A stretch of 61,300 bases of DNA from Candidatus Loosdrechtia aerotolerans (GTDB taxonomy: Bacteria; Planctomycetota; Brocadiia; Brocadiales; Brocadiaceae): the NCBI GenBank assembly GCA_021646405.1, contig SOER01000017.1, forward strand, positions 1 to 61,300. Reading direction: 5' to 3'. Both the position numbers and the translations under genes were made by a program. The first letter of the stretch is position 1, and each line of letters opens with the position of its first letter. Below, in pieces: positions 18,529 to 25,857 of the stretch. A model generated the notes under the pieces. That model saw only the letters and a list, made by a program, of their open reading frames with translations. It did no database searches and had not been told where the DNA came from.

Positions 18529-18564
18529 ACCTCCTGCATTTTCTCAAATGCAGGAGGTTTTTTA
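18529..18564 (+). terminator. Rho-independent terminator after the Rh channel gene
   Basis: ACCTCCTGCATTT (18529-18541) pairs with AAATGCAGGAGGT (18546-18558) around a 4-base loop and is followed by a run of T. It lies 50 bases past the channel stop codon and closes that transcription unit. Confidence 0.85.
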
Positions 18565-18589
18565 TTGCATAATTCCTCGGTATTTTTCG

Positions 18590-18618
18590 TTGACACCTTA
18601 AATATATTTTGCTATACA
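18590..18618 (+). promoter_or_regulatory. Sigma-70-type promoter for the membrane protein-trpC unit
   Basis: TTGACA (18590-18595), a 17-base spacer and TATACA (18613-18618) with an upstream TG (extended -10). It sits just after the terminator of the Rh gene and 58 bases before the next start. Confidence 0.7.
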
Positions 18619-18675
18619 CTCCTATTATTCAAAAATATAATTTTTTACCACGAAAGATGGGGTATCATATAACTT

Positions 18676-19122
18676 ATGAATAAAAAATATCTTTCTCATA
18701 CAATATATCCTGCACAACAGGTAGGAAAAGTAGCAAACCTGGTAATATTTCTTGGTATATTAGGCACTATTTTAAGTATCCTGGCGTTGACCGTAAGTCA
18801 AAGTCTTGCGCACCGCGGCTATGGATATGGCTATAGTACCGTAGGGCTATGTATGATAGGGCTTGGATATGGTATTCGTTACCGGTATAGATACTGCCTC
18901 TATGGGGCGATAGTTCTCTTTGTGCTTTTATCATGTAATTTTCTTTTTAAGCTTTTTGTATATCATACTGCGTATCTGACATTGCGGTTTGTGTTATGTT
19001 CCTGGGTATCTTTTCGTCTCGTCCAGTCTATTTCTTCTCTTGAAGTGCTGATTGAAACAAACACATTTCCCGACAGAAGCAACCGTTTCATGGAATTTGT
19101 GTTAAGGCGGAAACATTCATGA
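18676..19122 (+). CDS. Small polytopic membrane protein, unknown function
   Basis: A 148-residue protein with about four hydrophobic segments (near residues 20-42, 55-65, 74-92 and 95-112) and an unusual glycine/tyrosine-rich loop (HRGYGYGYSTVG, then YRYRYCLYG). I do not recognise the family. It is expressed from its own strong promoter. Its stop codon overlaps the trpC start as ATGA, so the two are translationally coupled. That association suggests a conserved operon rather than a role in tryptophan synthesis itself. The start at 18676 is the first ATG after the promoter; an AGATGG stretch upstream is a weak ribosome-binding site. Confidence 0.7.
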   Translation: MNKKYLSHTIYPAQQVGKVANLVIFLGILGTILSILALTVSQSLAHRGYGYGYSTVGLCMIGLGYGIRYRYRYCLYGAIVLFVLLSCNFLFKLFVYHTAYLTLRFVLCSWVSFRLVQSISSLEVLIETNTFPDRSNRFMEFVLRRKHS

Positions 19123-19901
19123 CAATTTTAGATGAGATTTATGCCTATAAAGTATCCGAAGTTGCCGAGAATAAACGCCGTATTCCTCTTGAAATACTGA
19201 AGGAGAATATTAAAAAAGGGCAGGGAACACTACCATTTGGCCAGGCATTGAGGTCTGATACAAATATTTGTATTATTGCCGAGGTCAAAAAGGCCTCCCC
19301 GTCTTCAGGCATTATCAGGGAGAATTTTAATCCCGTGGAGATCGCCCGTATCTACGAGGCCAGCGGTGCAGCAGCAATTTCAGTTCTTACCGATGAAAGG
19401 TTTTTCCGCGGTAGTTTATCATATTTAACAGGAATAAAAGAGTCGGTAAAAGTACCGGTCTTGCGAAAGGATTTTATTATTGATGCGTATCAGATTTATG
19501 AGGCCCGGTCTGCAGGAGCCGACGCAATACTGCTCATCGCCGCACTTCTTTCACATGATGAGATCCGGGACTTTTTAGGATTGGCAAAAGGACTTGGTAT
19601 GGATTGTCTTGTCGAGGTACACACGGAAACAGAGTTGAAGAAGGTTTTACAAACAGATGCCCGTATTATCGGTATAAACAACCGGGATCTCACAACATTT
19701 ACAACAGATTTAGAAACTACCTTTCGGTTGAGGCCGATGATTTCTGATGAAAAGATTGTTGTCAGTGAGAGTGGAATTACGGAGCGGTCAGAGATCGTAA
19801 TGTTATTTGAAAATGGAGTCGATGCTGTTCTGGTTGGCGAAACACTCATGAAAAGTAATGACATATCGGCTAAGCTTAGCGAGCTTTTAGGTGTATCATA
19901 A
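19119..19901 (+). CDS. trpC: Indole-3-glycerol phosphate synthase
   Basis: A 260-residue (beta/alpha)8 enzyme of full family length, which converts CdRP to indole-3-glycerol phosphate, the fourth step of tryptophan synthesis. Visible signatures are IIAEVKKASPSSG with the catalytic lysines, VPVLRKDFIID, INNRDLTTF, VSESGI and the phosphate-binding end VLVGETLMKS. No other trp gene is adjacent, so the pathway is dispersed in this genome. The start overlaps the upstream membrane protein by four bases. An inverted repeat at 19979-20009 may end the transcript. Confidence 0.95.
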   Translation: MTILDEIYAYKVSEVAENKRRIPLEILKENIKKGQGTLPFGQALRSDTNICIIAEVKKASPSSGIIRENFNPVEIARIYEASGAAAISVLTDERFFRGSLSYLTGIKESVKVPVLRKDFIIDAYQIYEARSAGADAILLIAALLSHDEIRDFLGLAKGLGMDCLVEVHTETELKKVLQTDARIIGINNRDLTTFTTDLETTFRLRPMISDEKIVVSESGITERSEIVMLFENGVDAVLVGETLMKSNDISAKLSELLGVS

Positions 19902-19978
19902 GTTTTGTATTAGGTTGAAGGACGAAACCCAACAGTTCAATGAAAGACCTTTACCTGAAAAACTATGTACGGTTACCG

Positions 19979-20009
19979 GCAGGGGTGCATAGAGAATACA
20001 CACCCCTGC
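19979..20009. terminator. Hairpin between convergent trpC and trx genes
   Basis: GCAGGGGTG (19979-19987) pairs with CACCCCTGC (20001-20009) around a 13-base loop. It lies between the convergent trpC and thioredoxin genes. There is no clear T tract on either side, so termination is plausible but not certain. Confidence 0.5.
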
Positions 20010-20034
20010 GAATACTGCATCTACTGTTTGTGTA

Positions 20035-20364
20035 TTATGTTAACTGAGCGTCTAGTGCTTCCTTTAATTCCCTCTTGGACTTTACACCTACTATCTTATT
20101 TACAACATCTCCATTTTTAAATATGATAATTGTTGGTATTGCCGTTATACCAAATCGTGCCGGTGTACTCGTATTTTCCTCTGTATCAAGTTTTCCAACC
20201 TTTACCTTTCCTTTATATTCTCCTGCCAGTTCATCTATAATAGGTGCGATTTGCCTGCAAGGGCCGCACCATGCTGCCCAAAAATCTACGAGTACGGGGG
20301 TATCTGATTTCATTACTTCTGTCTCAAAATTTGCATCAGTAAGCACAACCATATTTTCGGACAT
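20035..20364 (-). CDS. trxA: Thioredoxin
   Basis: A 109-residue classic cytoplasmic thioredoxin with the active site WAAWCGPC (Cys33 and Cys36), the buried aspartate in VLVDFWAAW, and the cis-proline loop AIPTIII. It reduces protein disulfides such as those in ribonucleotide reductase and peroxiredoxins. The ribosome-binding site AAGGAGA lies 7-13 bases upstream of the ATG. The neighbouring gene upstream on the same strand is a ferredoxin:thioredoxin reductase subunit, so the electron source is probably reduced ferredoxin. A separate terminator lies between the two genes. Confidence 0.95.
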   Translation of the reverse strand: MSENMVVLTDANFETEVMKSDTPVLVDFWAAWCGPCRQIAPIIDELAGEYKGKVKVGKLDTEENTSTPARFGITAIPTIIIFKNGDVVNKIVGVKSKRELKEALDAQLT

Positions 20365-20432
20365 GACCGTTCTCCTTTCTTAATTATTGAGCCTGAATGG
20401 GAAGGTAATAGAGAGAACACTGAAAAAATAAG

Positions 20433-20459
20433 AAAAAACAGAGGAGCAAATAGCTCCTC
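20433..20459 (-). terminator. Rho-independent terminator after the FTR gene
   Basis: GAGGAGC (20441-20447) and GCTCCTC (20453-20459) form a perfect 7-bp stem with a 5-base loop. On the minus strand it is followed by TGTTTTTT. It lies 50 bases past the end of the ferredoxin:thioredoxin reductase gene, between it and trxA. Confidence 0.8.
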
Positions 20460-20508
20460 CTCATTGTTCTGTTCCTTCTCCTCAACCACGTACTGATTCT
20501 TAATCCGT

Positions 20509-20823
20509 TTATTCTTCTAGACCATTGTCTTTTATTTGATAATTGGTACTTACAAAAAGGTTACAATGGCATTCTCCGTCGCGCTCAATTTCTTCCATAT
20601 GGTAGACGCATGGACAAACAATTTTTTTATCTTTTTCCGGATCACCCATAACCAACCGGCAGGGACAATATGCATGCCCGTGTTTAATCTTGCGCATTAC
20701 CAATCCTTTTACAACCCTGTCCACAATCCTGGTATCCGGGTGTAATTTATAGGGGGATTGTGCTATATAGTCACTCAGCATTCCCCGGATCTGTATTTCT
20801 TCCTGTTCTTTGTTATTTTTCAT
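20509..20823 (-). CDS. Ferredoxin:thioredoxin reductase catalytic (beta) subunit
   Basis: A 104-residue protein with the three CxC pairs diagnostic of the FTR catalytic chain: CPC at 53-55, CPC at 70-72 and CHC at 85-87. In this family the cysteines hold a [4Fe-4S] cluster and the adjacent redox-active disulfide, passing electrons from ferredoxin to thioredoxin. Spacings differ slightly from the plant enzyme (14 and 12 residues between pairs), as is common in non-phototrophic bacteria and archaea. No variable (alpha) subunit is seen next to it. Its position beside trxA supports a ferredoxin-driven thiol system in an anaerobe. Confidence 0.88.
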   Translation of the reverse strand: MKNNKEQEEIQIRGMLSDYIAQSPYKLHPDTRIVDRVVKGLVMRKIKHGHAYCPCRLVMGDPEKDKKIVCPCVYHMEEIERDGECHCNLFVSTNYQIKDNGLEE

Positions 20824-21121
20824 ATTTCACGTAATAATATCAGAAATTATTCTGGCCGTGTGCGGGAATATTTATCACCGGCTGCTACGTTCTTATCAAA
20901 AGTAACTACGGTAATTATATTTTATCCTTTTGAATCATTTCAAGGAAAATTATTAAAGTTGTTTCCTTGCAATAGTTCGGTATAGAGTATGTTATGCACT
21001 TTTGTAGGTAAAATTGTTATAATTTCTGAGTCCTGCAAAAGGATAAAACCGAACATATCTTCAACTACCAGAAAAGAGTACAGCGTTATTCCGCACTCTA
21101 GCATGAGGCGCACCTAAAGGG

Positions 21122-21169
21122 ATGCGGCTACATTTTACGGCAACGTGTTGCCGTAAAATGTAGCCGCAT
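21122..21169. repeat. Perfect 23-bp inverted repeat with 2-base loop
   Basis: Two 23-bp arms (21122-21144 and 21147-21169) are exact reverse complements, separated by GT. The arms begin ATGCGGCTACATTTTACGGC. It could form a cruciform. No T tract follows, so it is not a normal terminator; a repeat-element junction or REP-like unit is more likely. Confidence 0.9.
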
Positions 21170-21175
21170 GTAACC

Positions 21176-21191
21176 GCAGGCTTTAGCCTGC
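21176..21191. repeat. CAGGCTAAAGCC dispersed palindrome, copy 1
   Basis: GCAGGCTTTAGCCTGC, a 7-bp stem around TT. The same core (CAGGCTAAAGCC) recurs at 58672-58690 and 60779-60792, all outside genes. Confidence 0.75.
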
Positions 21192-21239
21192 TCCCACTCA
21201 CGATAAAACACCAAAATAAAGTACAGCACTGTTCCTTAG

Positions 21240-21412
21240 CCCAACTTTCGCAATTCGCCTCCAAGAATTGTTGTTTTTGGGTATGTATCCCCTTATAGTT
21301 CTTGATGTTAAGGGGATTGGTTCACTGAAACGGCTTGTAGTGTAGACTTTTTAGTGACCCCTTGAATTTACTGGCTTAGTGGCTTATCTACCCTCGAATT
21401 GCGAAAGTTGGG
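21240..21412. mobile_element. MITE-like element with 18-bp terminal inverted repeats
   Basis: CCCAACTTTCGCAATTCG (21240-21257) is repeated as an exact reverse complement at 21395-21412; similarity extends loosely outward (CCTTAG versus CCTAA). The 173-bp unit has no open frame. Size, perfect ends and lack of coding capacity fit a miniature inverted-repeat element or the residue of an insertion sequence. No clear target-site duplication was seen. Confidence 0.6.
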
Positions 21413-21650
21413 TTAGGTCTGAATATGAAGGTATTTTGAATATGAGATCAAGATGTGTTGGAATTATGCTGATTAATAAAATAGGCCGCACGGTATCTGA
21501 ATTTATCATCACAAATCGCTGACAAACGAGAACTCAGGGCAGGATCCTGTTCAAGAATTTACGATCTGAGTTACGTGGCATATTCGTTAAAGGTACGAGA
21601 TGATCTCGCGGCTAACGCTAGATACGATCTTAAAAGTCGATATGTCTTAC

Positions 21651-22043
21651 TCAATGTTTTTTACCTCTTAATTCTGCATGAACAAAATATGTCTTGGCAG
21701 TTACACCTAATCCCGCATATACACCTTGCCACCCACGATCAATGTCATCATCAACCCAGGGAGGGTACGGCAACCCGGCTAGATCAGAGACTGCTTTGAT
21801 CCCGTCTCGCAAGACAACAAGAGCTCGCTCGGCTTCTTGTAATGGTGTCATCAACTTTGTTTGGGAAATACCAGGAATAACGTGTACGAACTCATTTCGG
21901 ACTTTGTACACATGCAATATCTGCTGCCAAATACCTTGGCCCCAATGCACCGGAGGTAGTCCCTTTGCTGCGACAGATTCATCGAATTTTTCCCGGAATC
22001 GCATTCCAAGCTTTTCTCTTACCAGGCGGCTTATTGATCTCAC
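21651..22043 (-). CDS. HEPN-like protein, probably 5'-truncated
   Basis: A 130-residue frame with good protein character but no close family name. It contains VRNEFVHVIPG, whose R-x4-H spacing fits the catalytic motif of HEPN nucleases, and a C-terminal block GLPYPPWVDDDIDRGW. The frame opens with a GTG at 22043 only 30 bases after an in-frame stop, has no good ribosome-binding site, and seems to lack the first helix of a HEPN bundle. It may be the 3' remnant of a longer gene, consistent with the transposon-like sequences next to it. HEPN proteins are often RNases in toxin-antitoxin or defence systems; that role here is only a suggestion. No antitoxin partner is seen. Confidence 0.5.
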   Translation of the reverse strand: MRSISRLVREKLGMRFREKFDESVAAKGLPPVHWGQGIWQQILHVYKVRNEFVHVIPGISQTKLMTPLQEAERALVVLRDGIKAVSDLAGLPYPPWVDDDIDRGWQGVYAGLGVTAKTYFVHAELRGKKH

Positions 22044-22139
22044 AACAAAAATATTATTCCTAATTGCAATAGTAAATTACAAACATTATCGAAGGTGACT
22101 GTCATTCAACGAAAGATGGAAATTAAGATGACTGAATTA

Positions 22140-22874
22140 TTATTGTAAGGCCTTTTGGCCAATATGAATGGTAACGATTCCTAATGTCCTTGAGTATATT
22201 TCTACGTTCTGCAATCCGCAGGACTCCATTTCTGCCCGTAATTCATAACGATCGGGAAAGTTTACCACGGATGTTGGAAGGTATGAATATGCGTTATATC
22301 TACTGCGTGAAATAAGTTTTCCAATACAGGGAAGCACTTTTTTAAAGTAGAAATAATAGATTCCCCGAAAGAGGGGGTTGGTTGGTTGTGAGAATTCCAG
22401 GATGACCACACGTCCGCCAGGGACAGTTATGCGCATCATTTCAATAATACCGGATCTTAAACCGGATACATTCCTTATCCCAAAAGCGACGGCAGAGATG
22501 TGGAAATAATTGTCACGGAACGGGAGATGTAATGTGTCTGCGCCAATAACTTCTATTTTACCAGAAAGCCCTTTTTTTTTCAGCTTACGACCCGCGATTT
22601 TTACCATCTCATGACAAAAATCACTTCCGATTACCTTTCCGTTTTGGTTTAAAACCCTGGAATATTCAATTGCCAGATCGCCTGTACCCGTGCAAACATC
22701 AAGAATCTTTGCATCAGGGACAACGTTACTGACCCTTACAGCAAATTTTCTCCAGCTCTTATCAAGGTTGAAACTTAATATGGTATTTAAAAGGTCATAA
22801 ACCCGGGCAATCGAACCAAACATCTGCCGGATGTAGGTGCCTTTTTTTGTCAATAATTCAGCTTGTGTAAGCAT
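22140..22874 (-). CDS. ubiE: UbiE/MenG-type quinone C-methyltransferase
   Basis: A 244-residue SAM-dependent methyltransferase of the UbiE/MenG family. The N-terminus YIRQMFGSIARVYDLLNTIL is the family signature, followed by the SAM loop ILDVCTGTGDLAI and a later YSYLPTSVVNFPD block near the C-terminus. It methylates the ring of demethylmenaquinone, the last step of menaquinone synthesis. It lies 49 bases downstream of the ubiD homologue on the same strand, forming a quinone-biosynthesis pair. Confidence 0.92.
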   Translation of the reverse strand: MLTQAELLTKKGTYIRQMFGSIARVYDLLNTILSFNLDKSWRKFAVRVSNVVPDAKILDVCTGTGDLAIEYSRVLNQNGKVIGSDFCHEMVKIAGRKLKKKGLSGKIEVIGADTLHLPFRDNYFHISAVAFGIRNVSGLRSGIIEMMRITVPGGRVVILEFSQPTNPLFRGIYYFYFKKVLPCIGKLISRSRYNAYSYLPTSVVNFPDRYELRAEMESCGLQNVEIYSRTLGIVTIHIGQKALQ

Positions 22875-22923
22875 AGATCCGGAATAGTATTATAATAAGT
22901 TCTCTTAAATTTCCTTTTCCTGT

Positions 22924-24369
22924 CTAAATTCCATACGATTTCCACTTGTTATTTACCAGAGTAACTATGTCCGGTGACATCCTGATATCATCAGGCCACT
23001 CTCTTGTGAAGCCCTCCTCCGGCCATTTTTTTGTAGCATCTATACCCATCTTGGAACCAATTTTGGGCAAAGAAGATGCATGTTCAAGGGCATCGAGGGG
23101 ACCTTCTACGAAGGTAATATCCCTTTGCGGATCAACATTATTTCCCACCCTCCACATTACCTCATCAACACTTTGCACATTCACGTCTTTATCCACCACC
23201 ACGATAATCTTGGTAAACATCATCTGCCCCATGCCCCATATCCCATGCATGACCTTCTTAGCCTGAAAAGGGTATCGTTTATCAATGGATAAGAAGGCAA
23301 AATTATGAAATACACCAAAGAGGGGGAGATTCATGTCTGCAATCTCCGGGATCATAAGCTTTAACAGTGGCAAAAATAACCGTTCTGTAGCCTTACCCAT
23401 GTAACAATCTTCCATAGGTGGTTTGCCTACAATAGTAGTGGGGTAGATGGGTTCCCTGCGCTGGGTAATACAGGTAATATGGAATACCGGGTAGTAGTCA
23501 GCGAGTGAATAGTACCCTGTGTGATCACCGAAAGGACCTTCTATGCGGGTTTCCTTTGGATCAACATATCCTTCCAGTACGATTTCCGCATCGGCGGGCA
23601 CCTCCATATCAATCGATTTGCAGGCCGTCATTTCAACATTCTTTTTCCGTAGAAAGCCGGCAAAGACCATTTCATCAACTTCCGGAGGGACAGGAGCTGT
23701 TGCGGCATAGGTAATGGCCGGGTCGCAGCCCAATGCAACAGCCACGGGCATGCGTTTATTTTCCCTCTGATAATCCCGGTACTGTCGCGCTCCGTCATGA
23801 TGGACGTGCCAATGCATGCCTGTTGTTTTACTGTCGTAGACATGCATGCGGTACATGCCAACATTTCTGCTCCCTGTTTTAAGGTTTTTTGTAAAGACAA
23901 GAGGAAGGGTAATGAATTTACCACCATCCCCCGGCCAACAAGTAATAATCGGTAACTGTGAGAGTGATGGTTCTGTTTCAAAGACGACCTCCTGGCAAGG
24001 CGCATGTTTTACCATTTTCGGAGGAAATTTGGAGAATGTCATGAGCAGGTGCGGAATAAATTTGATCTTATCGATGAAGCTCGACGGTATATCCGGTTTT
24101 ACCAGCTTTTCTATTTCCCGGGCAATCTCATCGATAGCCTTTACACCAAGTGCCATAGCCATGCGTTCATAAGAACCAAAAGCATTGATAAGGACAGGGA
24201 TCTTGTGTCCCTTAACGTTCTCAAAAAGGAGGGCGGGACCGTATGCCTTGGATACACGATCGGTAATTTCCGTAATCTCTAAATCAGCAGAAACCTCTGT
24301 CCTGATGCGTTTCAGCTGCCCCGAATCCTCTAATTTTCTTACAAAGTCCGATAAGTCCTGGTATGCCAT
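22924..24369 (-). CDS. ubiD: UbiD-family prenyl-FMN-dependent decarboxylase
   Basis: A 481-residue decarboxylase of the UbiD family, which uses prenylated FMN to decarboxylate aromatic acids in ubiquinone and (by futalosine-type routes) menaquinone synthesis. Visible blocks include PALLFENVKGHKIPVLINAFGS, ITCWPGDGGKFITLPL and EGPFGDHTGYYSLADYYP, the last carrying the conserved glutamate and histidine region. Length is typical. The neighbour ubiE supports a menaquinone role. No ubiX (prenyl-FMN synthase) was recognised in the window; the flavoprotein at 50.5 kb is CoaC-like instead. Confidence 0.9.
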   Translation of the reverse strand: MAYQDLSDFVRKLEDSGQLKRIRTEVSADLEITEITDRVSKAYGPALLFENVKGHKIPVLINAFGSYERMAMALGVKAIDEIAREIEKLVKPDIPSSFIDKIKFIPHLLMTFSKFPPKMVKHAPCQEVVFETEPSLSQLPIITCWPGDGGKFITLPLVFTKNLKTGSRNVGMYRMHVYDSKTTGMHWHVHHDGARQYRDYQRENKRMPVAVALGCDPAITYAATAPVPPEVDEMVFAGFLRKKNVEMTACKSIDMEVPADAEIVLEGYVDPKETRIEGPFGDHTGYYSLADYYPVFHITCITQRREPIYPTTIVGKPPMEDCYMGKATERLFLPLLKLMIPEIADMNLPLFGVFHNFAFLSIDKRYPFQAKKVMHGIWGMGQMMFTKIIVVVDKDVNVQSVDEVMWRVGNNVDPQRDITFVEGPLDALEHASSLPKIGSKMGIDATKKWPEEGFTREWPDDIRMSPDIVTLVNNKWKSYGI

Positions 24370-24737
24370 AGGATTTAATTTCTCTCATTCACAAAGGTAC
24401 ACTATTTATATACAAAACTGGCTATTTTATCAGATATTTTTCGGCGTGCAATACCTGTCTCCCTGGCTATTTCCACGTTTAAACATCCTGGTGAAGTACA
24501 GAATGGTATTTCGCTTTCGATAAAACAATCATTTTGCTCAACAGAAATAGGTACCAAAGGCCCACTCTGATAAATAATGTTATCAAAGAATCATTAGGAT
24601 ACAATATTATCATGAGAAAAACAATAAGTATATTTTACGTGGAAGGATTTTGAAAAAGTAAAAAGTATTCTAGGAAAAATTAAATGACATCTGTAATCCG
24701 TATGGTATAATTAATCGTTTTCATTCATGTAGATATC
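24370..24737. other. Divergent region between ubiD and dusB
   Basis: A 368-base non-coding stretch. It holds the dusB promoter at its right end. The middle is AT-rich; no gene or RNA element was recognised. Confidence 0.5.
24684..24711 (+). promoter_or_regulatory. Sigma-70-type promoter for dusB
   Basis: ATGACA (24684-24689), a 16-base spacer and TATAAT (24706-24711) with an upstream TG (extended -10). It lies 26 bases before the first dusB start codon. Confidence 0.65.
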
Positions 24738-25748
24738 ATGTATCGTGTTAATACGAGTGAGAAAGGTAAAAGATATTTTATGGACCAGAGTTTCTTCATA
24801 CGGGATATTCCTCTCTATGGAGATTTAATCTTATCTCCCATGGCCGGATTCTCAGATGTTCCGTATAGATTAATTTGCCAGGAGTTTGGTATGGCGATGA
24901 GTTGTTTAGAGGTTGTCTCTATGGATGGAGTGTTATGGAAAAATAAGAAGACCCTTCAGCTCCTGAATTTCAGCCCGGTTGAAAGGCCTGTTTCATTTCA
25001 AATTCTCGGTAATGACGAGGATAAACTTGCAGAGGCGTGCCGGATGATCGAGGTGTTCAGACCAGATGTAATTGATATTAATATGGGGTGTTCGGTATCG
25101 GATATCGCCGGAAAAGGTGCAGGTGCAGGTCTTCTGAAAAACCCTCAAAAAATTGGCAGGATTTTCAAAAAACTAACCACAATACTCCGTGTCCCGGTTA
25201 CCGGGAAGATCCGGTTGGGATGGGATCATAAATCACGCAATTATCTTGAAATCGCACGGATTCTGGAAGATAACGGAGCGTCCCTCATTGCAGTTCACGG
25301 TCGTACAAGGTCACAACTTTTCCGGGGCAAGGCGGATTGGGATGCAATTGCGGAAATTAAACACATGGTAAAGATCCCTGTTATCGGTAATGGCGATGTG
25401 CAATGTGTTGCTGATATTGAACGAATAAAACAGCATACCGGATGCGATGGTGTCATGATTGGACGCGCAGCCGTCGGGCATCCATGGATTTTTCAGCGGA
25501 AGGACAGGGAAGAAATAGCGTATAGCAAAAAGATTAAAACTATCCAGCGTCATCTATCACTCATGCAGGCATATTATGGGGAGGAGATTGGGGTGATTCT
25601 CTTCCGCAAGCATATTATTAAGTACGTTGCAGCGATGCCCCTGGCAACAGAGATACGTCCCCGTTTAGTACGATGCAGGAGTTCTGCAGAAATTATGGAA
25701 CTTATGAATTCTCATATGGATCGGATTCATGAACACAAGGCAGCATAA
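24738..25748 (+). CDS. dusB: tRNA-dihydrouridine synthase (Dus family)
   Basis: A 336-residue FMN-dependent TIM-barrel enzyme that reduces uridines in the tRNA D-loop. Signatures in order are LSPMAGFSDVPYR, IDINMGCSV with the catalytic loop after it (KGAGAGLLKNP), GKIRLGWD, VHGRTRSQ, GNGDV and GRAAVGHPWIFQ. In this family the active-site cysteine lies in the NMGCSV block, present here. Length and motifs fit DusB. An internal ATG at 24780 (MDQSFF), with GAAAGG upstream, is an alternative start that would remove 14 residues. Dus genes often lead transcripts for unrelated genes; the cobalamin genes follow 109 bases downstream. Confidence 0.9.
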   Translation: MYRVNTSEKGKRYFMDQSFFIRDIPLYGDLILSPMAGFSDVPYRLICQEFGMAMSCLEVVSMDGVLWKNKKTLQLLNFSPVERPVSFQILGNDEDKLAEACRMIEVFRPDVIDINMGCSVSDIAGKGAGAGLLKNPQKIGRIFKKLTTILRVPVTGKIRLGWDHKSRNYLEIARILEDNGASLIAVHGRTRSQLFRGKADWDAIAEIKHMVKIPVIGNGDVQCVADIERIKQHTGCDGVMIGRAAVGHPWIFQRKDREEIAYSKKIKTIQRHLSLMQAYYGEEIGVILFRKHIIKYVAAMPLATEIRPRLVRCRSSAEIMELMNSHMDRIHEHKAA

Positions 25749-25857
25749 GTATTTTTGATTTTTACTGATAAACGCAGGTTGTCCAGACTCTGCGTATCAG
25801 GAATTACCGGAGAAGATTATGAAGATTTTTTCTATCCGGATGTTATGAGAGGCAAGA

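Larger units (their letters stand above)
20824..21650. other. Repeat-rich region without genes
   Basis: An 827-base stretch with no supported gene. It contains a 48-bp near-perfect palindrome (21122-21169), a GCAGGCT...AGCCTGC repeat (21176-21191) and a MITE-like element with 18-bp terminal inverted repeats (21240-21412). It looks like an insertion-prone site next to a truncated HEPN-like gene. Confidence 0.65.

Noticed and set aside
21061-21264. 67-codon minus-strand open frame
   Set aside because: It lies across the long palindrome and the end of the MITE-like element.
25749-25857. Cobalamin riboswitch before the cbi genes
   Set aside because: The gap is only 109 bases and no conserved B12-box was recognised.
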